From positions 1 to 64,000 of the forward strand of contig CALVAG010000008.1 of the NCBI GenBank assembly GCA_944325445.1: DNA of 64,000 nt, in the 5' to 3' direction. Below the pieces are notes generated by a model that worked only from the letters and a program-made list of their open reading frames with translations, was not told the DNA's origin and searched no databases. This document shows, piece after piece, positions 57,274 to 64,000 of this stretch (positions are counted from its first letter, which is position 1; every line of letters begins with the position of its first letter). A program made the position numbers and the translations under genes. The DNA is from an uncultured Bacteroidales bacterium. Lineage in GTDB: Bacteria; Bacteroidota; Bacteroidia; Bacteroidales; UBA932.

Positions 57274-59613
57274 ATGTTTACAAAAGAGGACAACGATTTA
57301 ATTTACAACGAGTTTGAATCACTGAGAATAGCAAGTTTAAAACGGTGCGCGAACGAACAGGAATATGAAGGGGTCTTAAAGGCATTCGAATTTGCCAATG
57401 AAGCCCACAAGGGTGTCCGCCGTCGCTCCGGCGAACCTTACATTCTTCATCCCATCGCTGTGGCAAAAATCGTTGTAGAAGAGATAGGCCTTGGATATAA
57501 ATCCATTGTAACCGCATTGCTGCACGATATTGTAGAGGACACCGAATATACCGTGGAGGATATAGCCCGTCTGTTCGGAGAGAAAATCGCCTCGCTTGTA
57601 GACGGACTTACGAAGATCAAGTCCGCAATGGACAGCAACCACAACAAGGTAGTGGGCAGCGACCCCAACGGGAAGATGTCCCAGATGCAGGAAAAATCGC
57701 TTCAGGCAGAGAATTTCAAAAGGATTCTTCTTACCCTGAACGACGATGTCAGGGTCATTCTCATAAAGCTTGCCGACAGGCTGCATAATATGAGGACCAT
57801 CGACTCCATGCCTGAGAGGAAAAAAGACAAGATTCTGAGCGAAACCATGTATATCTTCATTCCGCTTGCACACAGGTTGGGGCTGTACAGCATCAAATCC
57901 GAAATGGAGAATATATGGCTCAAATACAGGCAGCCGGAACAATACAACGAAATAAACAAGAAGCTGAGCGAACATGTTGAAAAGAAGGGCTGCATAATAG
58001 ACAGCCTTATTACACCGATTGAAAATGTCCTTATAAAGGCGGGATACAAATTCACGATTACCAAGAGAACGAAGACCCCCTACTCCATCTGGAGAAAAAT
58101 GCAGACAAAAGGGATTCCGTTCGAGCAGATTTATGACCTGTTTGCAATCAGAATAATATTCGAGCCTAAAGGCAATATATCGGAGAGGCAGCAATGTTGG
58201 GAGATATACTCGCTTATCTCCGAAGATCATCCATCCAAAACAGACAGGATCAGAGATTGGGTGAGCACGCCCAAATCGAACGGATATGAAGCTCTCCACT
58301 GCACCCTGATGAGTCCCATGGGAAGTTGGGTCGAGGTACAGATCCGCTCGGTACGGATGAATGAGATAGCGGAAAAGGGTCTTGCCGCCCATTGGAGCTA
58401 CAAGGGCATCCAGAAGAGTCAGGAAAACGAGCTCGACAATTGGCTCAATATGGTCAGGGAGGTGCTTAAAAACCCCGATGTCAATGCTCTGGAATTTTTG
58501 GACAAATTCCATGAGGGGCTGCTCTCATCTGAAATATATGTATTTACGCCTAAGGGCGAATCAAAAAGGCTGCCCAAGGGGGCGACAGTGCTCGATTTTG
58601 CATATAGCATCCACACCGAAATAGGCAACAGGGCTATCGCCGCAAAGGTGAATCTGAAACTCGTTCCCCTCTCCTATATTCCCAAAAACGGAGACCAGAT
58701 CGAGATTATCACCGCAGAATCGCAAAAGCCGAAGCGCGAATGGCTGGATTTCGTAAAGACGCAGAAGGCACAGAACCTTATTTACGACGCACTCAAATCC
58801 GATACAGAAAACTCCATAAAGGAGGGACAGCGCACATTGGATTCGGAATTGGCGAAATTGGGCATAACACCGCAAACCAGAGTTTTCAAGAAACTGATTG
58901 CCGCATATAATGTAAACAACAAAAATGAACTCTACAGTAAAATAGGCGCCGGATTGATAGATCTGTCGGATTTGGAGAAGATATTGCGCAAGAACAGTGA
59001 AAACAAATTCGTAAAATATTGGAACCTCCAGTTTTTCCTCGGAAATTCAGATAAGGAAAAAGAGGATGAAAAGAAGGAGAAAGAGAGCGGCAAGGCCGAT
59101 GAAAAGAGAGAGAAGAAGGAGGAAAAGCAGGCTGTCAAGATAGATAAGAAAAAGGATTACCTGTTGGAAGAGAACCCGCTGGACAAAACGCTCAGCTATA
59201 AGGTGGCCGAATGTTGCAATCCGATTCCGGGCGATCCTATAATAGGTTTCCTTGATGATGACAACGAAGTGGTGGTCCACAAGAAGGTATGCCCTGTAGC
59301 AATCTCCCTTGCCTCCATACAGGGTGGAAAGATCGTAAATGCCAAATGGACCAAACATACCATCCTCTCTTTTCTGGCCAGACTGGAGATAAAAGGGATA
59401 GACAGGATAGGAATCGTAGCGGAAATAACGAAATACATCACCCTGGTTTTAAGCGTGAACATCAGAAAAATCCATTTTGAGACGCACGACGGAATATTCG
59501 AAGGGTACATAGACCTCTATGTACACAACACGGATGACCTTGAAGTCATGATCAAAAGGCTGCTTAAGATAAAAGGCATAGAAAATGTAGTAAGGGCCAA
59601 TGTAAAAGAATAG
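57274..59613 (+). CDS. Bifunctional (p)ppGpp synthetase/hydrolase (RelA/SpoT)
   Basis: 779 residues. HD hydrolase domain with LLHDIVEDT (His-Asp 84-85) and KLADRLHNMRT; synthetase domain with YSIWRKMQTKG, YDLFAIRII and NGYEALHC; TGS (IYVFTPKGESKRLPKGATVLDFAYSIHTE, in parts), a zinc/helical region and an ACT domain at the end (EIKGIDRIGIVAEITKYI). A Lys/Glu-only stretch of about 50 residues (around 592-640) precedes the CC-like domain and makes the protein longer than usual. Both activities appear intact. Confidence 0.95.
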   Translation: MFTKEDNDLIYNEFESLRIASLKRCANEQEYEGVLKAFEFANEAHKGVRRRSGEPYILHPIAVAKIVVEEIGLGYKSIVTALLHDIVEDTEYTVEDIARLFGEKIASLVDGLTKIKSAMDSNHNKVVGSDPNGKMSQMQEKSLQAENFKRILLTLNDDVRVILIKLADRLHNMRTIDSMPERKKDKILSETMYIFIPLAHRLGLYSIKSEMENIWLKYRQPEQYNEINKKLSEHVEKKGCIIDSLITPIENVLIKAGYKFTITKRTKTPYSIWRKMQTKGIPFEQIYDLFAIRIIFEPKGNISERQQCWEIYSLISEDHPSKTDRIRDWVSTPKSNGYEALHCTLMSPMGSWVEVQIRSVRMNEIAEKGLAAHWSYKGIQKSQENELDNWLNMVREVLKNPDVNALEFLDKFHEGLLSSEIYVFTPKGESKRLPKGATVLDFAYSIHTEIGNRAIAAKVNLKLVPLSYIPKNGDQIEIITAESQKPKREWLDFVKTQKAQNLIYDALKSDTENSIKEGQRTLDSELAKLGITPQTRVFKKLIAAYNVNNKNELYSKIGAGLIDLSDLEKILRKNSENKFVKYWNLQFFLGNSDKEKEDEKKEKESGKADEKREKKEEKQAVKIDKKKDYLLEENPLDKTLSYKVAECCNPIPGDPIIGFLDDDNEVVVHKKVCPVAISLASIQGGKIVNAKWTKHTILSFLARLEIKGIDRIGIVAEITKYITLVLSVNIRKIHFETHDGIFEGYIDLYVHNTDDLEVMIKRLLKIKGIENVVRANVKE

Positions 59614-59615
59614 GT

Positions 59616-61496
59616 ATGATAAAAAAACATATTTGCACGATACTGCTTGCGGCATTTGCCGCCTTTTATTGCCTGCACAATTCATCCTGCGCGAATACGC
59701 ACGGCTCACCGACCGGAGGCCCCAAGGATACAATTCCTCCAGTGATTGTAGCAACCGTTCCAGATTCGAACGCGACAATGGTTTCCACGGATACAAAGAG
59801 CTCCATTACAATAACTTTCAATGAGTATATACAACTGAAGGATGCGAACCGGAATATCCTTCTCTCCCCTCCCCAGAAAAAAAGGGTAAAGACCCGTCTC
59901 AGGGGGAAAAGCCTTATCGTTTCATTCGAGGAGCCTCTCGACAGCAACAGGACATACACGCTGTATTTCGGCTCCGCGCTGGCAGACAACAATGAAGGCA
60001 ACGTACTGCAGGATTATGCCTACTCTTTCTCTACGGGAAAAACCCTGGACTCGCTCTTATATAGCGGCACTGTACTGGACTACTCCTCACTGCTGCCGCT
60101 CGAAGGGGTAACTGTCGCATTGTATCTGAATCCGAAAGACTCCTCGGTGATGACGCAGCTTCCGGATGCCATAACAAGAAGCGACAAATGGGGATATTTC
60201 TGTTTCAGGAATCTGAAAGGCTGCCGATATACATTATACGCATTCAAGGATGAGAACAACAATAATCTTTACGATCCCGGGGTCGAGGATGTAGGATTTC
60301 TCGACAGCGCAATAATTCCGACAATCGTTATGGACAGTACCCGTACGCAGCTTGCCAGATACAGCCCGGAGGATACTTTGAATTGCATGGCCCGTCCCAT
60401 AGAGAGCAGTATCTACCTTTTCAGGGAAAAGAACGGCACGCAATATATAAGGGAGTATAAAAGGACCAGCAACAAGGGTGCATATATAAAATTCGGAGCC
60501 ATGGATGCAGTGATAGATTCATTCTCCGTAACAGGCATAAGGAACGATCAGATCATAAAACAGTTCAACCAGCTCAACGACAGTCTGAGTTTTTGGATAA
60601 ACGACCCGAGAAAATTGCCCGATACGCTGACTCTCGGAATAAAATATATGAAAACCGATTCATTGGGGAATCTTGCTCCGGCAACCGAGGAGTTGAAACT
60701 TATAGCTCCAAAGGAGAAGAAAGAGACGGAAATCGAAACAAATGAAAAGAGAAAAGGGCCCGATAAGAAAAAGCAAAGAGAGGACTTGCTGGAATTCAAA
60801 TTGGAGGCCGACCCCAAGCTGATTGAACAGACCGGATATATCTTTACCTTTAACGAGCCGCTCGTAGAGTGCAATTCAGACTCCATTATCTTTACAATGA
60901 GCACTCCGAGAAAGGTCGTGACCGACGAACAGTTCAAGTTCGAACAAGACAGTGCCAATGTAAACAGATATTATCTCCGTCCGGTTACCGAATTTAAAAC
61001 AGGAAATGAATACTCGCTGCTTATACCCCGGGCAACATTCCGCGATATAAACGGTTTTACCAACGATACCATTGAAAACAAGGTGACCCTCCCTACGGAT
61101 GACAGATTGAGCACCCTGAATCTCGATGTAACCAACGTAGACGGACGTTATATCGTTGAACTTGTAAACGAAACACGCGACAAGGTTTTCAGGCAGTTCA
61201 TCATAAAACGCGATTCCCTGCTGCACTTTCCCTATCTGGATGCAGGGCGCTACTCGATAAGGATAACCCAGGACAAAAACAACAATGGGCTTCTCGACCC
61301 GGGGATAGTATTGAAAAGGGTACAGCCGGAGATGGTCAGGCTTTATAAAATGGCCGGGAATTCTGTCGTATTGGAAATCGGAGAAAAGATGGACCTCGAA
61401 CAGGAGGTAGACATTGCCGGACTTTTCAAGGATAAAGAGGAAGAATCCGTGGAAATTGCAGGGGAAAATGAGAATGAAACCGTCGAAGAGAAATAG
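59616..61496 (+). CDS. Ig-like domain lipoprotein (SPTGGPKD family)
   Basis: 626 residues. Signal ending NSSC at about residue 25, then GSPTGGPKDTIPPVIVATVPD, the landmark of a common Bacteroidetes lipoprotein. An N-terminal SbsA-like Ig fold (ITITFNEYIQLKD), a Cna-B-like fold (GVTVALYLNPKD... YTLYAFKDENNN), a long K/E-rich segment around 370-395, and further beta domains follow. Function unknown; probably inner-leaflet outer-membrane or periplasmic. It lies 2 bp after relA/spoT and 4 bp before the barrel gene. Confidence 0.85.
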   Translation: MIKKHICTILLAAFAAFYCLHNSSCANTHGSPTGGPKDTIPPVIVATVPDSNATMVSTDTKSSITITFNEYIQLKDANRNILLSPPQKKRVKTRLRGKSLIVSFEEPLDSNRTYTLYFGSALADNNEGNVLQDYAYSFSTGKTLDSLLYSGTVLDYSSLLPLEGVTVALYLNPKDSSVMTQLPDAITRSDKWGYFCFRNLKGCRYTLYAFKDENNNNLYDPGVEDVGFLDSAIIPTIVMDSTRTQLARYSPEDTLNCMARPIESSIYLFREKNGTQYIREYKRTSNKGAYIKFGAMDAVIDSFSVTGIRNDQIIKQFNQLNDSLSFWINDPRKLPDTLTLGIKYMKTDSLGNLAPATEELKLIAPKEKKETEIETNEKRKGPDKKKQREDLLEFKLEADPKLIEQTGYIFTFNEPLVECNSDSIIFTMSTPRKVVTDEQFKFEQDSANVNRYYLRPVTEFKTGNEYSLLIPRATFRDINGFTNDTIENKVTLPTDDRLSTLNLDVTNVDGRYIVELVNETRDKVFRQFIIKRDSLLHFPYLDAGRYSIRITQDKNNNGLLDPGIVLKRVQPEMVRLYKMAGNSVVLEIGEKMDLEQEVDIAGLFKDKEEESVEIAGENENETVEEK

Positions 61497-61500
61497 ATAT

Positions 61501-62277
61501 ATGGCAAAAAGAGAGATAATACTGTTTGTCGCCTTCGCCCTCCTGTGCCCCGTACTCAAAGCACAGGATAATGTAGCAGAAAGAGATACTACGGCAAAAC
61601 CGGAGATAGACATATACAAGGAGTTCAGCCTCACATCCTTTGCCGATGAAGAGCCACCGAAAATAATCGACTCCGCTACATTGAGACAGCATCTTATAGG
61701 GGTAAAATGGGGATACTCACTCTCCAACGTGGCATTCAGCCAGGATATTGAACATAAGGCCATAGGCACGACAAGAAATTTCGGACTCTATTATACCTAT
61801 TATCACTCACTATGGGATAAAATGCCCTATTTCGGATTCCACACCGGAATAGAGTATAATGAAATCGGATATAATCATATAATCGAAGGAGATCCGGAAG
61901 CAGGTACCGCCGATGTCGAAAACAAATATATTTATCAGGCGATAGAACTGCCTCTCCTCTCCCAGTTCAGGGTGGATTTCTGGAAGATGAGACTCATGAT
62001 AAACATCGGTCCGTACGGATATTACATTTTCTCTACAGATATGGAGGGGGGTATTCCCGAAACGACCAACAAACTCGGAATAGGGTTAATGGGAGGATTG
62101 GGAATAGCATTCGTATTCAACCCTGTAGAGTTTCATATAGAGGGCAATTACAAATATACGATGTCGCACTTTTACGATCCCGAAATATATTCTGCCGAGT
62201 ATTGGGTCTACACCCATTCCAACCAGATAATGTTGAGTTTCGGAATCTTTTTCAGATTGGGAGGAGCCGGAAAATGA
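61501..62277 (+). CDS. Outer-membrane beta-barrel protein, PorT-like
   Basis: 258 residues from ATG 61501; an earlier ATG at 61474 overlaps the previous gene and weakens the signal peptide (IILFVAFALLCPVLKAQ). The mature part has amphipathic strands such as IGVKWGYSLSNVAFS, FGLYYTYYHSLW and GFHTGIEYNEIGYN, ending in FFRLGGAGK. PorT family barrels include a type IX secretion component, but assignment to that role needs more than this. The stop overlaps the ispG ATG. Confidence 0.8.
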   Translation: MAKREIILFVAFALLCPVLKAQDNVAERDTTAKPEIDIYKEFSLTSFADEEPPKIIDSATLRQHLIGVKWGYSLSNVAFSQDIEHKAIGTTRNFGLYYTYYHSLWDKMPYFGFHTGIEYNEIGYNHIIEGDPEAGTADVENKYIYQAIELPLLSQFRVDFWKMRLMINIGPYGYYIFSTDMEGGIPETTNKLGIGLMGGLGIAFVFNPVEFHIEGNYKYTMSHFYDPEIYSAEYWVYTHSNQIMLSFGIFFRLGGAGK

Positions 62278-63620
62278 AAATTATTGAAGCCTGTGCAAAA
62301 GGTTTGAGGATAGGGGCGAATGCACCGTTGGCCATACAGACAATGTGCAATACGGATACAAACGATATCGACAGTTCCGCCGCCCAGATCATGGAAGCTG
62401 CAGATGCCGGTGCAGATATGGTAAGACTCACTACCCAGGGAATAAGAGAGGTTAAATCCCTTGCACAAATCAAGGAGAGAGTCAGAAATGCCGGATATCA
62501 TCTGCCCCTTGTCGCAGACGTGCATTTCAGTTCGCAAGTCGCAATCGAAGCGGCAAAGGTTGCAGACAAGGTAAGAATAAACCCGGGGAACTTCGCAAAA
62601 GAGCATACTCTTGCCAAAAAGGCCTTCTCTGAACTCATCTCTGTCTGCAAGGAACATGGCACGGCAATCAGGATAGGCATAAACCACGGTTCTCTCGGAG
62701 AGAGGATCATAAACCTATATGGAGATACCCCTGCCGGTATGGCCAGAGCAGCCATGGAGTGGCTGAGAATGTGCGTCGAGGAGAATTTTTTCAATGCGGT
62801 TGTCTCGTTAAAGGCCAGCAACACCGTAGTGATGGTTACGGCATACCGCCTTCTGCTGGAGGAGATGAAAAGGGAAGGTATTCTCTTCCCGCTCCATCTG
62901 GGCGTTACGGAGGCAGGTAACGGAGATACCGGCAGAATGAAGTCTGCAGTAGGCATAGGCGCCCTTCTCTCATGCAATATCGGTGACACGATACGTGTAT
63001 CCTTAACAGAAAACCCTGTAAATGAAATATATACAGCAAAGATTATAAGGGATTATTTTACGGACACAGACTCTCCTGGCCATTATGCCCACGATATGAA
63101 AACTGTTGGGGATTATATCTCCAAAGGAGAGATTCCAAAATATGGGATGCTATGCAACAGCCGTGAAGAATATCTTGTAAAATATGCATTGCTTTTCGGG
63201 CCGTTGTTGCTGGACAGGAAGATAGACGACTTCAAAATAGAAGGTCCGTTTTCAGAAGAAGAGGCTGATTTCAAGGAGAATCTGCTTCAGGCATCACGCA
63301 GGAAATTTACCAGACCCGAATATATCGCCTGCCCCGGATGCGGAAGAACGCTCTACAACCTTGAAGAGGTTTTCAATGAGGTAAAAAGACGTACCTCGCA
63401 CCTTAAAGGGGTAAAAATAGCAGTGATGGGATGTATAGTGAACGGCCCCGGGGAAATGGCGGACGCCGACTACGGCTATGTCGGAGAGGGAGCCTCCAAA
63501 GTCGCGATATACAGAGGAAAAGAGCCTGTATTGCGCTCCGTCCCGCAAGAGGAGGCGATAGACAGACTTTTAGATATTATCGAATCCGACAGTAAGGCGG
63601 ATAAAACAGGCCGGAACTAA
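62274..63620 (+). CDS. ispG: 4-hydroxy-3-methylbut-2-enyl-diphosphate synthase IspG
   Basis: Penultimate step of the MEP isoprenoid pathway. 448 residues from ATG 62274; the longer frame overlaps the barrel gene. TIM barrel: GANAPLAIQTMCNTDT, MVRLTTQGIREVKSL, ADVHFSSQVA, RINPGNF and GVTEAGNGDTGRMKSAVGIG. The C-terminal 4Fe-4S domain has CPGCGR and MGCIVNGPGEMADADYG. Most Bacteroidetes IspG carry a large inserted domain and exceed 600 residues; here the insert between barrel and cluster domain is only about 100 residues. Confidence 0.95.
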   Translation: MKIIEACAKGLRIGANAPLAIQTMCNTDTNDIDSSAAQIMEAADAGADMVRLTTQGIREVKSLAQIKERVRNAGYHLPLVADVHFSSQVAIEAAKVADKVRINPGNFAKEHTLAKKAFSELISVCKEHGTAIRIGINHGSLGERIINLYGDTPAGMARAAMEWLRMCVEENFFNAVVSLKASNTVVMVTAYRLLLEEMKREGILFPLHLGVTEAGNGDTGRMKSAVGIGALLSCNIGDTIRVSLTENPVNEIYTAKIIRDYFTDTDSPGHYAHDMKTVGDYISKGEIPKYGMLCNSREEYLVKYALLFGPLLLDRKIDDFKIEGPFSEEEADFKENLLQASRRKFTRPEYIACPGCGRTLYNLEEVFNEVKRRTSHLKGVKIAVMGCIVNGPGEMADADYGYVGEGASKVAIYRGKEPVLRSVPQEEAIDRLLDIIESDSKADKTGRN

Positions 63621-64000
63621 ATGGCATCGCAATAGAGCTGCCCGCCCCCCGCAGAGGTTACAACTACCTTTTCTCCGCTGTGGGCATAACCGAAATTGAT
63701 ATGGGCCGGATAGAGTTTGCCGTTTATTTCTACCTTTCCGGTAGGTTTCAAATCCGTGGCGACAATCGCCACCATACCTATGAGAGATTTCAACTCATCG
63801 CTTTCGACACCTACAAATCCCTCTTCCGCCTGCAGGTTGTTTTTCAGTGCCACATGCGCAAATGCTTTCGTTCCGTAGATTTTAGAGGCCAATAGTATGG
63901 AGCCGCAAATCGAAACGGCAATACTGACAAGCACAATCGTGAGAGGCTTTATAATAGGCCTTATGTCGAATGTGCCCTCTACTGTAAACAGATCGTTGTC
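63617..64000 (-). CDS. NfeD-like membrane protein, C-terminal part
   Basis: 127 residues, cut by the right edge; the frame stays open to 64000, so the start is outside. One transmembrane helix (LTIVLVSIAVSICGSILLA), then an OB-fold NfeD domain: LIGMVAIVATDLKPTGKVEINGKLYPAH, in parts, and GEKVVVTSAGGGQLYC. NfeD proteins partner with stomatin/flotillin-type proteins in membranes. It converges with ispG and overlaps it by four bases. Confidence 0.83.
   Translation of the reverse strand, partial: DNDLFTVEGTFDIRPIIKPLTIVLVSIAVSICGSILLASKIYGTKAFAHVALKNNLQAEEGFVGVESDELKSLIGMVAIVATDLKPTGKVEINGKLYPAHINFGYAHSGEKVVVTSAGGGQLYCDAI

Overview
The window reads as chromosome of an anaerobic member of the Bacteroidales. 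The evidence is the gene families (NigD-like lipoprotein, DUF4251, TonB-dependent receptor with a carboxypeptidase-like N-domain, SPTGGPKD-type Ig lipoprotein, FprA flavoprotein, HydG, PPi-type phosphofructokinase) and repeated promoters of the Bacteroidetes form TTTG - 19/20 nt - TAnnTTTG. Codon use is rich in ATA and AGA/AGG throughout. A family-level placement is not possible from this alone. No rRNA, tRNA, CRISPR array or integrase gene was seen.

Layout. 1-1.3 kb: end of a mobile element, with one gene joining a zinc-finger N-terminus to what looks like the C-terminal tail of a Bacteroidetes relaxase, abutting the 3' end of mnmE. 1.3-4.3 kb: rlmD-like and mnmE (tRNA/rRNA modification). 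4.4-10.2 kb: a secreted TPR-CHAT protease-like protein of about 1520 residues translationally coupled to a secreted protein of unknown function. 10.2-11 kb: a small unknown gene and a YbaK deacylase. 11.3-13.2 kb: two tandem leucine-rich-repeat lipoproteins, preceded by a perfect 19-bp inverted repeat enclosing a promoter-like box that points away from them; this looks like a phase-variable promoter in the OFF orientation. 13.3-17.3 kb: outer-membrane barrel, flavodoxin-ferredoxin protein, GH84 hexosaminidase, DUF4251.

17.3-24.3 kb: a complete late biotin operon (bioB-A-F-G-C-D, minus strand) behind a leader of about 400 nt that holds an unusual ORF and ends in a strong terminator just before bioB; an EamA transporter lies upstream. 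24.5-30 kb: TonB receptor with a beta-helix lipoprotein, a flavodoxin-fold reductase, a NigD-like lipoprotein. 30-34 kb: CPA2 antiporter with USP-like tail, WYL regulator, D-Ala-D-Ala dipeptidase.

34.1-43.2 kb: the histidine operon hisG-D-CB-H-A-F-IE. It has a leader peptide with six His codons and an attenuator hairpin. HisC and HisB form one polypeptide, no histidinol-phosphatase domain is present, and a HAD phosphatase follows hisIE. An AGCS amino-acid:sodium symporter comes next. 43.2-51.3 kb: cytidylate-kinase-like protein, MATE exporter, a receiver-like/PEP-synthase-like fusion, GH13 amylase and PPi-phosphofructokinase.

51.3-63.6 kb: one collinear run of nine genes with gaps of 16 bp or less (ligA, fprA, thioesterase-like, yihY-like, hydG, relA/spoT, Ig lipoprotein, PorT-like barrel, ispG). 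The right edge cuts an nfeD-like gene. Coordinates and start choices were read by eye; no database search or folding program was run.
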